36,167 nt of DNA from Thermodesulfatator sp. (GCA_027064165.1 JAMOQE010000053.1:1-36167); one strand, 5' to 3'; positions 22,232 to 34,096 are shown, numbered from the stretch's first letter. Notes: generated from the sequence alone by a model not told the origin. Made by a program: numbers and translations.

Positions 22232-23214
22232 AACTTCCCCCTGTTCAGGAACTTAAAAACAGACTGAAAGGATTAAAGCTTCTTGTTATAGGGGACTGCA
22301 TCCTTGACAGATATTTCATTGGCGAAGTCTCCCGTATTTCTCCAGAGGCACCTGTGCCTGTGTTTGAGCTTAAGGACACCTATTATTCCCTGGGTGGAGC
22401 AGCCAATGTGGCTGCAAACTTAAAAGGCCTTGGTGCAGAAGTTGAGCTTATGGGAGTGCTGGGAAAGGATCCCTCTGGAGATGTATTAACAAAACTTGCA
22501 GAGGAAAAGGGCATAGGCACAAAAGGGCTTTTAAAGGACAATGAAAGGCCTACCATCCTGAAAACAAGGATTGTGGCTCAGGCCCAGCAGCTTCTCAGAA
22601 TTGATGTGGAAAAAAGGCTGCCTTTATCAAAGGAAATGAAAAGCCAATTTCAGGAAGTCTTTGAAGCCCTGCTTCAAGATATAAAAGCTGTAATTATCTC
22701 TGACTATGCCAAGGGCATGTTTCTCTCTGAAAGTTTTTGCTCATGGCTTATTCAGGAAGCAAGAAGAAAGGGCAAGTTTGTATTTGTAGATCCCAAAAGT
22801 ACCAGCTGGAAAAAATACGAAGGAGCAACCACCATCACCCCAAATCTCAAAGAGTTTAAAGCAACTCTTGAAAGAGAAGGAATTTCCAATAAAGATTTTC
22901 AAAATGCTGCCAGAAGACTTATAGAGAAGTATAGCCTTGAATTTCTTACGGTAACCCTGGGAAAAGAAGGAATTTACGCCTATCATCCAGAAATAGGGGA
23001 AATAAAATTTCCTGCAAGGGCAAAAGAAGTGTTTGATGTCTCAGGAGCAGGGGACACTGTGATTGCGGCTCTTTCCGCCTTTTACAGCTCTGGACTCTCC
23101 TTGAAGGAGAGCCTTTATCTTGCCAATTTAGCTGCTGGTATCGTGGTAGGCAAAATGGGCACAAAGCCCGTTTACTTTGAAGAAATTGAAAGAGCTTTTG
23201 AAGGAGGAAAATAA
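22228..23214 (+). CDS. rfaE1: D-glycero-beta-D-manno-heptose-7-phosphate kinase
   Basis: This PfkB-family kinase puts phosphate on C1 of heptose-7-phosphate in ADP-heptose synthesis for the LPS core. The 328 residues hold [21 protein letters not shown] (from about 22, family entry motif), the glycine-rich [15 protein letters not shown] (53-67), DYAKGMF, and the catalytic/anion-hole [12 protein letters not shown] near residue 275. Only the kinase half is present; the nucleotidyltransferase half of HldE is separate or elsewhere. Start is GTG at the recA stop (GTGA). It pairs functionally with the heptosyltransferase at 27297-28268 and lpxD. Confidence 0.93.
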   Translation: MKLPPVQELKNRLKGLKLLVIGDCILDRYFIGEVSRISPEAPVPVFELKDTYYSLGGAANVAANLKGLGAEVELMGVLGKDPSGDVLTKLAEEKGIGTKGLLKDNERPTILKTRIVAQAQQLLRIDVEKRLPLSKEMKSQFQEVFEALLQDIKAVIISDYAKGMFLSESFCSWLIQEARRKGKFVFVDPKSTSWKKYEGATTITPNLKEFKATLEREGISNKDFQNAARRLIEKYSLEFLTVTLGKEGIYAYHPEIGEIKFPARAKEVFDVSGAGDTVIAALSAFYSSGLSLKESLYLANLAAGIVVGKMGTKPVYFEEIERAFEGGK

Positions 23215-23456
23215 TGAAAAATAAAATAATTCATGTAAAAGCTATTTGGGATAAAGAAGCCAAGGTATGGGTTGCTATTAGTGAAGATGTGCCTGGATTG
23301 GTTACAGAGGCAGAAACCTTAGAACAACTTATAAAAAAATTGCAGGTAATGATTCCTGAATTGCTGGAGGCAAATGGATTGATTAACAGCAACGAAACAG
23401 AAATTCCCTTTCATTTGTTAAGTGAACGTACTGAAATAGCAAAGCTCGGAGTGTAG
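23214..23456 (+). CDS. DUF1902 / HicB-like antitoxin
   Basis: The 80-residue protein starts at the TAATG overlap with the kinase gene and has an AGGAGG site before it. KAIWDKEAKVWVAISEDVPGLVTEAETLEQLI (about 9-40) is the DUF1902/HicB partial RNase H-like fold, which pairs with HicA toxins. It lacks an added DNA-binding domain, so autoregulation, if any, would be by another route. The HicA-like gene follows after three bases. The antitoxin-first order differs from classical hicAB but is common for this branch. Confidence 0.85.
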   Translation: MKNKIIHVKAIWDKEAKVWVAISEDVPGLVTEAETLEQLIKKLQVMIPELLEANGLINSNETEIPFHLLSERTEIAKLGV

Positions 23457-23459
23457 TAG

Positions 23460-23654
23460 GTGGCAGATTTTGCTCCCAAACTCAAAAAAGTTCTTCGGGA
23501 GGCTGGTTGTTATTTTGTAAGACAGGGAAAAGGTGCTCACGAAATATGGTACAGTCCAATAACGAAACGTTTTTTTGTTGTGGATTCAAAGATAAGATCA
23601 CGGCATACAGCTAATGCGATTTTAAAACAAGCAGGATTGCCTAAACAATTTTGA
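23460..23654 (+). CDS. hicA: HicA-like toxin (double-stranded RNA-binding-fold ribonuclease)
   Basis: HicA toxins are small mRNA-cleaving enzymes. The 64-residue protein has the HicA layout: KLKKVLREAGCYFVRQGKGAHEIW with the catalytic His H27, then a strand pair and RHTANAILKQAGLP near the C-terminus. The start is GTG (23460), just after the antitoxin TAG; no independent ribosome-binding site is visible, so it relies on coupling. The pair is wedged between the heptose kinase and enolase genes on the same strand. Confidence 0.87.
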   Translation: MADFAPKLKKVLREAGCYFVRQGKGAHEIWYSPITKRFFVVDSKIRSRHTANAILKQAGLPKQF

Positions 23655-23680
23655 TTAAAATAAGTTTTAGGAGGAGGTAG

Positions 23681-26264
<2,584 letters not shown>

Positions 26265-26269
26265 AGAAT

Positions 26270-27307
26270 ATGAATTTAAAAGAAGCCATTCCCAGGATAA
26301 AAAGCAAAAATAATCTTGATGAAAACGAGGCTTACGAGGTTTTTAAACAGATTGCAGAAGGAAATTTTGAGGATGAAGAGCTTGCCGAGTTTCTGGCGGC
26401 TTTAAGGGATAAAGGAGAGGTCTGGCAGGAGATAGCAGGAGCTGTTAAGGCATACAGGGAGATTATGACTCCGTTCCCTTTTGAGCTTCCAGAGGGAGCA
26501 CTTCTTGTTGACACCTGTGGTACCGGAGGAGATGGGAAAAATACTTTTAACTTCTCCACTGCTGTTGCCATTGCCCTTTCAGCTGAGGAGGGCATATATG
26601 TAGCAAAACATGGTAACCGTGCAGTCTCAAGTAGATGTGGAAGTGCTGATCTGCTTGAGGCCTGCGGAATTCCTCTTCAACTTCCTCCAGAAGCTGCTGC
26701 AGAGGCTCTTTCTGAGGTGGGCTTTGTATTCCTCTTTGCTCCTATTTATCATCCAGCCTTTAAAAAAGTTGCTCCTGTGAGGAAAAAAATGGGACGCACT
26801 ATTTTCAACACCCTGGGGCCACTTCTTAACCCTGCTAAACCCAATAGACAGCTGCTTGGAGTGTATCATTTTCTCCTTACAGAAAAAATTGCCTATGTGC
26901 TTGATAGCATTAAAGTGGAAAGGGCCCTTGTTGTATTTGGAGAAGACGGCTTTGACGAAATCACTATAACTGGCTCAACCAAGATTTCTGAGCTGAGAGA
27001 CGAAAAAATCACCACTTACTATGTGGATCCTGAAAACTTTGGGTTTGAAAGGTGTGAGGATCATTCAGAGCTTTCAGTAAAAGATGTAGCTGAGAGCAAA
27101 GAAGTGCTGGAAAAGCTGCTTCAGGGAAAGCTTGAAGGCCCTATAATGGACATGTTTATTCTCAATCTGGGAGGAGCACTTTACCTCTGCGAAAAGGCAA
27201 TAGACTTTAAAGCTGGCGTGGAAAAGGCAAAGGAGCTTATAACCTCTGGCAAAGCCTGGGAAAACTGGCAAAAAATTCAGAATTATTACCAGAGATTTAA
27301 AAATTAG
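26270..27307 (+). CDS. trpD: Anthranilate phosphoribosyltransferase
   Basis: TrpD transfers anthranilate to PRPP in tryptophan synthesis. The 345-residue protein carries the PRPP-binding DTCGTGGDGKNTFNFST (81-97), KHGNRAVSSRCGSADLLEACG (118 onward) and GRTIFNTLGPLLNPAKP with the anthranilate-site Arg. The start is five bases after the TldE stop, with GGGAGG in the end of that gene. It is alone, without other trp genes. The 3' end overlaps the convergent heptosyltransferase by 11 bases. Confidence 0.95.
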   Translation: MNLKEAIPRIKSKNNLDENEAYEVFKQIAEGNFEDEELAEFLAALRDKGEVWQEIAGAVKAYREIMTPFPFELPEGALLVDTCGTGGDGKNTFNFSTAVAIALSAEEGIYVAKHGNRAVSSRCGSADLLEACGIPLQLPPEAAAEALSEVGFVFLFAPIYHPAFKKVAPVRKKMGRTIFNTLGPLLNPAKPNRQLLGVYHFLLTEKIAYVLDSIKVERALVVFGEDGFDEITITGSTKISELRDEKITTYYVDPENFGFERCEDHSELSVKDVAESKEVLEKLLQGKLEGPIMDMFILNLGGALYLCEKAIDFKAGVEKAKELITSGKAWENWQKIQNYYQRFKN

Positions 27308-28268
27308 AAAATAACTTTAAAAGACTATGCAAAACCTCTTTGGGAGAGATGTATTTAAGGCAATTATAGTGTCCATATTTGCAGGTTCTTTTAAAACAGG
27401 GGCTGCAGGGAAGCTTTTTTTTCAGCACCACTGCCTTGGGATTAAGGGGGCCTGTAAGTTCTGGATCTGTTGAGCCAAAAATAGCCACCTGAGGCACCTT
27501 TAGAGCTGCTGCAAGATGCATAAGCCCTGAATCATTAGATACCACCGCCTCTGCCAAAGAAAAAATCCCTGCCACTGTGGGAAGATCAGTTTTTCCACAA
27601 AAATTATAAACCCCAGAAACTCCCTCTTTTATATACTCCCCAACTTCTCTTTCTCTCTCCGAGCCGCATATTACCACCCTGTAGCCGTGTTTTACCAGCT
27701 TTCTGGCAAGCTCTCTATAATAGTCCTTGGGCCACATCTTGGCAGGCCCATAGGCAGCACCCGGAGCAAGCACAATAAAAGGCCTGTCAATGCCTTTCAA
27801 AAGGAGCTCAGCCTGCTCTATAACCTCACAGGAAAGGGGTAAAACCAAATCTCTAAACTCACAGGGAAGACCAAGCTCTTTTAAAAGATTTAAATAATAA
27901 TCTTTTTGGTGAAGCCTTTTTTTGGGTGGTTTAACTGCTTTTGTTAATAAAAATCTTCGCAAATCTTTAGCATATCCCCATCTCTCTTTAAGTCCTGCCC
28001 TGAAAAAAAGCCAGGCAGAGGAAAAAGAATTAGGAAGAAGAAGCCCTATATGCCTTTTAAAGGGCTTTAAAACTGCCAGATTGTCTTTAGTTCTGCCTTT
28101 TTTATAATAAAGAATCCCTACATTGGGAAAGTCTTTAAACAGCTCCACTATTTGAGGAGGGCCAAAAAGGTAAAGTTTCTCCTCTGAAATAAGGCTCTGA
28201 CAGAGATTATAATAAACAGGGGTTGCCATTAAGGCATCACCAAGCCAGTTAGGAATTCTTATAACCAT
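27297..28268 (-). CDS. waaF: ADP-heptose:LPS heptosyltransferase (GT9, WaaF type)
   Basis: The 323-residue GT-B glycosyltransferase has the opening RIPNWLGDALMATPV (4-18) with the catalytic Asp of GT9, ALV/FIVLAPGAAYGPAKMWP in the middle, and the ADP-heptose site VSNDSGLMHLAAALKVPQVAIFGSTDP near 245-270, all typical of WaaF (heptosyltransferase II). Near the C-terminus LPCSPCFKRTCKYGHYNC carries four Cys, as in several WaaF homologues of thermophiles. It adds heptose to the LPS inner core. It overlaps truD by 20 bases and trpD by 11. Confidence 0.9.
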   Translation of the reverse strand: MVIRIPNWLGDALMATPVYYNLCQSLISEEKLYLFGPPQIVELFKDFPNVGILYYKKGRTKDNLAVLKPFKRHIGLLLPNSFSSAWLFFRAGLKERWGYAKDLRRFLLTKAVKPPKKRLHQKDYYLNLLKELGLPCEFRDLVLPLSCEVIEQAELLLKGIDRPFIVLAPGAAYGPAKMWPKDYYRELARKLVKHGYRVVICGSEREREVGEYIKEGVSGVYNFCGKTDLPTVAGIFSLAEAVVSNDSGLMHLAAALKVPQVAIFGSTDPELTGPLNPKAVVLKKKLPCSPCFKRTCKYGHYNCLKYISPKEVLHSLLKLFSNF

Positions 28269-29418
28269 AACAGAGCCGCTTTATCACAAGGGTTGCATAG
28301 GAACCTTTTTCCAGGAAAAATTTGAGCTTAATTGAATTTTCGTTAAGCTTTTCCCATTCCAGATCCTTGGGAAACACAACTGCAGGCCTTGGATAGGTCT
28401 TAAACACAAGACCCTTTACAAAGGTGCGAAGGGCACCAAGCCCTGAAAAACCCTCCTCCCTGCATACTTCTTCGTAAATCTTTCCGAGAGCAATGCCTTT
28501 TTCCTCACTAAGCTGGAGCTTGGGAGAGGGCATGGGAAGCTTAAGCTCCTTTAAAACCTCCCAGGCCTCCTCCCGAACTTCTCTGTAAAAAAGAAGCTTC
28601 CCCAGAAGATAGGGAGCCTCAAAAACTTCAATTCCCAGTTTAGTAAGCACTTTTTGCAACACCTTATTCCAGATATAGCTCTGATAAGCATTCCCCAGAA
28701 AAAAAAGATACTCCTTATCCACCATTCCCAATGCCCTTTTAAAAGTTCTTTTTGAGGGCTTATGCTTGCTTAAAAACTCAATAAGCCTTTTCTCCCATTT
28801 AATCTCTGCAAGCTCAAGACACTTTTCAAAATCCCCCCAGTTTTTCTTTAAACAATTCCTGAACTTCCTGGTCCTTTCTATGTCTGCTGGGCTTCCCTCC
28901 GCAAGCATTAAGTAAAGTGCCTTCTCGTAATTCCCCTTTATTATCTCTTTTACAGCAAACTCCTTAGAAACCTTAACAGAGCCAAACCTCTGATCGTCAA
29001 AGTAATTGGCAAGTCCATAGCGTCTTACAAGTTCAACCTCCCTCTCAAATTTTTCCTCCTCAACACTTAAGCCACGCATCACAATCTCAAAACGATTACC
29101 CAGAAGGAGATCCTTTGACATGGGCTTTCTCGTCTGCCCCAAGTAAACCAGCTCGTAACCAGAAAACTTGAGATCCTTTCTGGGACCATTTTTAATGGTG
29201 ATAAACTGATGTGCTATTGCTCTTTTGTCCTTCAGCCCTCCGAAACCTATAGAATCCATGGAAATACGAAGACGCCTGGCTATTCTTCCAAGCACATCCC
29301 AGGTGGAAAGATTTTCTTTTTTTAAAAGATAAAGCCCATACTCTCCCTGCCCCTCAGGATAAATATCAGCAACTTCTGAAACTATAAAGTCCTCAGGCTT
29401 TTCTTTTATCTGAAACAT
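28249..29418 (-). CDS. truD: tRNA pseudouridine synthase TruD
   Basis: TruD makes pseudouridine 13 in tRNA-Glu and others. The 389-residue protein has FQIKEKPEDFIVSE (2-15), and the catalytic Asp D64 in GFGGLKDKRAIAHQ, then NRFEIVMRG, ANYFDDQRFG with the conserved aromatic-Asp pair, and SYIWNKVL. The TRUD insertion domain (about 150-300) is present. Length is standard. It is separated by six bases from the MerR-like gene. Confidence 0.93.
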   Translation of the reverse strand: MFQIKEKPEDFIVSEVADIYPEGQGEYGLYLLKKENLSTWDVLGRIARRLRISMDSIGFGGLKDKRAIAHQFITIKNGPRKDLKFSGYELVYLGQTRKPMSKDLLLGNRFEIVMRGLSVEEEKFEREVELVRRYGLANYFDDQRFGSVKVSKEFAVKEIIKGNYEKALYLMLAEGSPADIERTRKFRNCLKKNWGDFEKCLELAEIKWEKRLIEFLSKHKPSKRTFKRALGMVDKEYLFFLGNAYQSYIWNKVLQKVLTKLGIEVFEAPYLLGKLLFYREVREEAWEVLKELKLPMPSPKLQLSEEKGIALGKIYEEVCREEGFSGLGALRTFVKGLVFKTYPRPAVVFPKDLEWEKLNENSIKLKFFLEKGSYATLVIKRLCYGYKNS

Positions 29419-29424
29419 TGCCTC

Positions 29425-29751
29425 TCAAAGCCTCTGATAAATCTCTTTCAATTCCTCAAGCACCTCTTTCAGCAGTTTCCTCAACCTCTGCTCTCCCTCA
29501 GACCCCTCTTTTTCTTTAAGCACCTTGGCAATCCCTGAAAGGCTATATCCCTGATCTATAAGCTCTTTTACTTTAAAAAGCAGCTCCACCTGATCTCTGT
29601 GATAAAACCTGCGATGAGAAATTCTTTTGGATTTGATCTGGGGAATCTTCTTTTCCCAGTAATAAAGAATGTGAAGTTTTACGCCAAGAAGCCTTGCTAC
29701 TTCAGTAGCATTAACATAAAGAGAATCCGGCTCATTAGCCTTCTTCGTCAT
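29425..29751 (-). CDS. MerR-family transcription regulator
   Basis: The 108-residue protein has an N-terminal MerR winged helix-turn-helix (TEVARLLGVKLHILYYWEKK about 16-35, then RISHRRFYHRDQVELLFKVKELI) and a C-terminal helix (about 75-108) for dimer contact. There are no effector-binding Cys. A gene of this type follows pheT-ihfA in many delta-proteobacteria and relatives; its target is not known to me. It overlaps the IHF-like gene by 17 bases. Confidence 0.88.
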   Translation of the reverse strand: MTKKANEPDSLYVNATEVARLLGVKLHILYYWEKKIPQIKSKRISHRRFYHRDQVELLFKVKELIDQGYSLSGIAKVLKEKEGSEGEQRLRKLLKEVLEELKEIYQRL

Positions 29752-30031
29752 TATAAAGTGTAGCCTTAAACTGAGGAGCTAAGTGCAAACACACTGTTTT
29801 AAAGGATGGAATCCTTACCTCTTCCCCTGTCTTCAGGTTTCTACCAACTTTTTCCTTGGTAGTATGGGGGATAAACACACCAAACCTTACTATTTTTACC
29901 TTTTCCCCAAGCTCAAGTGCTCTTTTAATTTCTTCCAGAAGTTCATCTATAATCCTCAAAATCATTCTCTGAGAAAAGCCCATTTGCTCGTGAATCTTCT
30001 TTGCCAGATCCTTTTTAGTAATGGTCTTCAT
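29735..30031 (-). CDS. ihfA: HU/IHF-family DNA-bending protein (IHF alpha-like)
   Basis: IHF bends DNA sharply as a dimer. The 98-residue protein has the usual KKDLAKKIHEQMGFSQ start, VRFGVFIPHTTKEKVGRN (48-65) and GEEVRIPSF after the tip. The position right after pheT points to ihfA. At the tip of the DNA-binding arm HU and IHF have RNPxTG, where Pro intercalates into DNA; here it reads RNLKTG with L66. It also has a longer C-terminal tail. It overlaps pheT by four bases. Whether it still kinks DNA in the same way is uncertain. Confidence 0.85.
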   Translation of the reverse strand: MKTITKKDLAKKIHEQMGFSQRMILRIIDELLEEIKRALELGEKVKIVRFGVFIPHTTKEKVGRNLKTGEEVRIPSFKTVCLHLAPQFKATLYNDEEG

Positions 30032-32424
30032 CTTGGTCTTGCTCCAAAGTGCTCAAATATTTTCCTTGCAAGCTCTTCCTGAACCTGATTTACCTCTTCA
30101 TCTTTAAGCGTCCTATCCTTTGCCCTGTACCAAAATCTAAGGCTGATACTCTTTTCACCCTCTGGAATAGGAGGCCCTTCGTAAATCTTTATACATTTTA
30201 CCTCCTCAAGCCAGGGCACCTCAAGAGACTTTATGTATTTAAAAATTTCTCCAATTTTAAGCTCTTTCTTTACAATACAGGTAACATCCCTGAAAGTGGA
30301 AGGATATTTGGGAGGTTTTTTCACCTCCACCTTTTCCCAGGCATCTTTTAAAGGCTCAAGCAAAGCCTCAAGATCTACCTCTGCCACAAATACCACTTCT
30401 TTAAGATCAAAGGCTTTAAGCACAAGATTCTTTACTCCTCCGGCAAAGCCCACCTTTTTCTCTCCCAGATAAAGATCAAAGGACAGCCCTCTTTTAAGAA
30501 AAGGCTCCTCTGAATAAGGACGAAGCTCTACCTCAAGTTTGAGTGCAGAAAATAGCTCCTCAAGCACTCCTTTTAGATCAAAGATGTCAAATCTGGCATC
30601 CTCTGCATACCACTCGTCTTTATCCCTGTACCCCATCATCAAAATGCCTAAGTGATAAGGCTCATAAGCAAGCACATCATCCGTGGGGAAAAATACCTTG
30701 CCCAGTTCAAAGGCCTTTAAGCCTGAGACTTCTCTGAAATAGTTAATTCTTGCAGTTTCAATAAGCCCTGGCACAAGGCTTGTTCTCATAACAGATTGAT
30801 TCACAGAAAGGGGATTCGCCAGCTCAAGTACCTTAAGCCGCCTATCTCCATCTTTTAGCATAAGGGCTTCTATCCAGGAAGGATCTATAAAACTGTAATT
30901 CACCACTTCGTAAAATCCAAGCCCGGAAAGAATCTCCCTCACCTTTTGAAGCACTTTTATCTCAAAAAGCGGTGCCTCTGCATAAAGCTCAGCTACAGGA
31001 AAAGTGGTGGGAATTTTTTCGTACCCATAAATCCTTGCGATCTCTTCTATCAAGTCTTCTGGAATTTTGAGATCCTGCCTGTAAGAAAAAGGAATAAATT
31101 CAACCCCCTCTTTCTCCTCTTTTACTTTCCCTACTCTTGAAAGATACTCTTTAACCTCTTCCTTATTAAGCTCAAAACCAAGATACTGGTTTACCCTTTC
31201 AAAAGACACATAAATTTTGGGAGCTTTGTATGGACGGGGATAAACATCTATCACCCTTGATACTTCCTTTGCCCCTGCTTCCTTTTTAAGAAGCTCACAC
31301 GCCCTTAAAAGCCCCTTTAAAACCCCTTCAGGATCCACACACCTTTCAAACCTATAAGAACTGTCCGTGGAAACTTTAAGCCTTTGAGAGGTGCGTCTTA
31401 TCCTCTTGGGATTAAACCATGCTGCTTCAAGAAAAACTTCTTTTGTGCCTTCTCTAACCCCTGTTTCCTCCCCTCCCATTATACCGGCAAGGGCAACAGG
31501 CCTCTTTGCATCTGCAATCACAAGATCCTCAGAAGAAAGCTCCCTCACAACGCCATCAAGCATAAGAAGTTTTTCCCCTTCCCTTGCCTTCCTCACAATG
31601 ATTTTTCTTCCCTCAAGTGTCTCCCAGTCAAAGGCATGAAGGGGCTGACCAAGCTCAAGCATTACATAGTTTGTTATATCCACCACATTATTTATGGGCC
31701 TCTGCCCACAAAGCCAGAGCCTCTTTTGTATATAAAAAGGGCTTTCCCTAACCTCTATGCCTTTAAGGAGCCTACCCGTGTATCTAAAGCACCCGTCCTC
31801 GTCCTCTATTTTTACCACCTCATTTAGCTCAAAGCCCTCCCCTTCTTCAAAACTGGGTTCTCTTAGCTCCCACTTAGTAAGGGCATAAAGCTCCCTTGCA
31901 GCACCAAGTATGGATAATGCATCTCCCCTGTTCGGAGTTATCGCAAGCTCAAGCACAGGCTCTACTACTTTAAGCACCTCATAAATTGACACACCAGGAG
32001 GTGTATCAGGAGGAAAAGAAAGAAGTTTATCTTTTTCTAAACCAAGCCCTGCCTCATAAGGAGAAAGAAACATCCCATAAGACTTAAACCCTTTTACCAC
32101 CTTTTCTTCCACCTTCTCACCCGAAAAAACCATACTTCCGGGTTTAACAGCACCAAGCACAAGCCCAGGAGCCACCTGATCTTTAGCAGTGGTAAGAAGA
32201 GTAAACTCCTGTCTGCCATCAGTCACCCTGCAGAGGGCAAGCTCTTTTAGCTTCTCCGGAAAGCTCACTTCAAGGACTTTTACCGTGATAAGCTCTCCCA
32301 GCTCCTCATAAGGATCAAAGACCTCCTCCACCTCAATGCCACCCATGGTAAGAATCTCTGCTACTTCCTCGGCAGAGGCTTTAACGTCTATAAATTCTTT
32401 CAGCCAGCTCAAAGGCACTCGCAT
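30028..32424 (-). CDS. pheT: Phenylalanine-tRNA ligase beta subunit
   Basis: PheT, with PheS, charges tRNA-Phe; the beta chain has the editing site. The 798-residue protein has an N-terminal tRNA-binding OB domain (about 40-150), the B3/B4 editing region (FRYTGRLLKG, NNVVDITNYVMLELGQPLHAFD), the B5 domain (about 400-470), the catalytic-like core (LARIYGYEKIPTT form here IARIYGYEKIPTTFP) and the C-terminal ferredoxin-like anticodon-binding domain (KYPSTFRDVTCIVKKEL). It follows pheS by 15 bases. Length is standard. Confidence 0.97.
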   Translation of the reverse strand: MRVPLSWLKEFIDVKASAEEVAEILTMGGIEVEEVFDPYEELGELITVKVLEVSFPEKLKELALCRVTDGRQEFTLLTTAKDQVAPGLVLGAVKPGSMVFSGEKVEEKVVKGFKSYGMFLSPYEAGLGLEKDKLLSFPPDTPPGVSIYEVLKVVEPVLELAITPNRGDALSILGAARELYALTKWELREPSFEEGEGFELNEVVKIEDEDGCFRYTGRLLKGIEVRESPFYIQKRLWLCGQRPINNVVDITNYVMLELGQPLHAFDWETLEGRKIIVRKAREGEKLLMLDGVVRELSSEDLVIADAKRPVALAGIMGGEETGVREGTKEVFLEAAWFNPKRIRRTSQRLKVSTDSSYRFERCVDPEGVLKGLLRACELLKKEAGAKEVSRVIDVYPRPYKAPKIYVSFERVNQYLGFELNKEEVKEYLSRVGKVKEEKEGVEFIPFSYRQDLKIPEDLIEEIARIYGYEKIPTTFPVAELYAEAPLFEIKVLQKVREILSGLGFYEVVNYSFIDPSWIEALMLKDGDRRLKVLELANPLSVNQSVMRTSLVPGLIETARINYFREVSGLKAFELGKVFFPTDDVLAYEPYHLGILMMGYRDKDEWYAEDARFDIFDLKGVLEELFSALKLEVELRPYSEEPFLKRGLSFDLYLGEKKVGFAGGVKNLVLKAFDLKEVVFVAEVDLEALLEPLKDAWEKVEVKKPPKYPSTFRDVTCIVKKELKIGEIFKYIKSLEVPWLEEVKCIKIYEGPPIPEGEKSISLRFWYRAKDRTLKDEEVNQVQEELARKIFEHFGARPR

Positions 32425-32439
32425 AAGACTTCCCTCTTT

Positions 32440-33453
32440 TTACTTAAAACTCTGCAGAAAGTTCCTGTGATTTTCAAAAAACAGGCGGATATCATCTATG
32501 CCGTACTTAATCATGGCAATTCTTTCTATTCCCATACCAAAGGCAAAACCCTGCCATTCTGAGGGATCGTATCCCGCAGCCTTGAAGACTTCTGGATGCA
32601 CCATTCCGGCTCCAAGGATTTCAAGCCAGCCTGTATGGCTGCAAACCCTGCAACCTTTACCCCCACAGATCACACAGCCTATGTCCATCTCCACACTGGG
32701 CTCGGTAAAAGGAAAATAACTTGGCCTGAACCTTACCCTTGTTCCCTCTCCAAAAGTCTCCTGAGCAAAGTAAGTTAAAATCCCTTTAAGATCAGCAAAA
32801 CTTACCCTTTTGTCCACCATAAGCCCTTCTATCTGGTGAAACATGGGGGAGTGCCTGACATCAGCGTCATAGCGATATACCTTACCAGGAGCAACTATCC
32901 TCAAAGGCGGCTTCTTTTTGAGCATGGTACGGATTTGAATGGGAGAAGTGTGAGTCCTCAAAATGGCTCCATTTTTGAGATAAAAAGTGGCCTGCATGTC
33001 CCTTGCAGGATGCCAGTCAGGTATGTTAAGGGCAGTAAAGTTATAATATTCAGTTTCCACCTCAGGCCCTGTGGCAATGGAAAAACCAAGACGCCCAAAA
33101 ATCTCACAAAGCTCATTAATAACAACATTTAAGGGATGAATTGCACCAATAGCCCTTTTTCTCCCGGGCAAAGTGAGATCAATACCAAGATCCCTATCCT
33201 CTTCTTTAAATAGGAGCTCTTTTTCCTTATTCTGAATTCCTCGTAAAAGCTCTTCTTTTAAACGGTTAAGAAATGATCCAACCTGCCTCTTTTCTTCAAG
33301 AGGCAGGCTCTTTAAAGATTTTAGCTTTTGAGTGATTACCCCTTTTTTTCCGAGAAATTTTACTTTGAAACCTTCAAGCTCAGAAAGACTCTCTATTTTA
33401 CTAAGTTCTTCTAAAGCCCCTTTTCGTAAATTTTCCAGCTCTGAGGATGTCAT
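32440..33453 (-). CDS. pheS: Phenylalanine-tRNA ligase alpha subunit
   Basis: PheS holds the aminoacylation site. In 337 residues there is an N-terminal coiled coil (about 1-90), motif 2 region RYDADVRHSPMFHQIEGLMVD, the cysteine cluster CVICGGKGCRVCSHTGWLEILG, and motif 3 GFAFGMGIERIAMIKYGIDDIR (shown in part). It follows rplT by three bases and precedes pheT by 15, the usual order. All class II motifs look intact. Confidence 0.97.
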   Translation of the reverse strand: MTSSELENLRKGALEELSKIESLSELEGFKVKFLGKKGVITQKLKSLKSLPLEEKRQVGSFLNRLKEELLRGIQNKEKELLFKEEDRDLGIDLTLPGRKRAIGAIHPLNVVINELCEIFGRLGFSIATGPEVETEYYNFTALNIPDWHPARDMQATFYLKNGAILRTHTSPIQIRTMLKKKPPLRIVAPGKVYRYDADVRHSPMFHQIEGLMVDKRVSFADLKGILTYFAQETFGEGTRVRFRPSYFPFTEPSVEMDIGCVICGGKGCRVCSHTGWLEILGAGMVHPEVFKAAGYDPSEWQGFAFGMGIERIAMIKYGIDDIRLFFENHRNFLQSFK

Positions 33454-33456
33454 TTT

Positions 33457-33813
33457 TTACTGCCACTTTGATTTGGCTATTTCAACAAGCCTGGCAAACA
33501 CCTCAGGCTCAGTAATGGCAAGATTGGCAAGCACCTTTCTGTCAAGCTCAATGCCTGCCTTTTTAAGCCCTCCCATAAACTTGCTATAATTGAGACCGTT
33601 CAATCTTGCTGCAGCATTTATTCTTATCTGCCAGAGGCGTCTGAAGTCCCTCTTTTTCTGGCGTCTATCCCTGTAGGCATAAACAAGGGCTCTTTCAAGA
33701 GTCTCCTTTGCACGCCTGAAAACATTTTTCCTCTGCCCCCAATATCCCCTGGTAAGCTTAAGAAGCCTCTTATGCCTTCTCCTTGTCTTAAAACCTCCTT
33801 TTGCCCTTGGCAT
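33457..33813 (-). CDS. rplT: Ribosomal protein L20
   Basis: L20 is an early 50S assembly protein that binds 23S rRNA. The 118-residue, basic protein has [41 protein letters not shown] and the C-terminal [21 protein letters not shown]. Length is standard. It lies 32 bases after rpmI and three before pheS. In Escherichia coli L20 represses its own operon by binding the leader mRNA; such a site has not been identified by me here. Confidence 0.97.
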   Translation of the reverse strand: MPRAKGGFKTRRRHKRLLKLTRGYWGQRKNVFRRAKETLERALVYAYRDRRQKKRDFRRLWQIRINAAARLNGLNYSKFMGGLKKAGIELDRKVLANLAITEPEVFARLVEIAKSKWQ

Positions 33814-33845
33814 AAACTCTACCTCCTCTCAAAATTTTCACAGGG

Positions 33846-34052
33846 TTAAAAGTGATAGGGCATACTCTCCCTTACATGAGAATAAAATCCCTTAAACACC
33901 TCTTTATACTTGCCAAGCTCCCTCTTTCTTTTCCTTGTCTTTTTCACAAGAAGGTGCCTTTTCCCGCTCTTTTTGTGAAGGATCTTTCCACTTCCAGTAA
34001 TTTTAAACCTCTTTGCCACGGATCTGTTTGTCTTTACCTTGAGTTTAGCCAT
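33846..34052 (-). CDS. rpmI: Ribosomal protein L35
   Basis: The 68-residue basic protein starts with AKLKVKTNRSVAKRFKITGSGKI and contains the Lys/Arg/His-rich HKKSGKRHLLVKKTRKRKR; both mark L35. AAAGGGG lies ten bases before the ATG. It opens the rpmI-rplT-pheS-pheT-ihfA-merR run. The infC gene, which usually stands before rpmI, is not here; panB precedes it instead. Confidence 0.96.
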   Translation of the reverse strand: MAKLKVKTNRSVAKRFKITGSGKILHKKSGKRHLLVKKTRKRKRELGKYKEVFKGFYSHVRESMPYHF

Positions 34053-34077
34053 AATAATACACCCCTTTCACTTAGAT

Positions 34078-34096
34078 TAAAGTTTTACAAACTTTA
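34078..34096 (-). promoter_or_regulatory. 8-bp perfect inverted repeat in the rpmI leader
   Basis: TAAAGTTT and AAACTTTA flank a three-base centre at 34078-34096, 26 bases before the rpmI ATG and within the 79-base gap after panB. In RNA it is an 8-bp hairpin with a tight loop; in DNA it is a possible operator. No T-run follows, so a terminator is unlikely. Confidence 0.4.

Noticed and set aside
31384-31827. Plus-strand ORF of 147 codons within pheT
   Set aside because: It is antisense to conserved pheT sequence and lacks any recognisable pattern.
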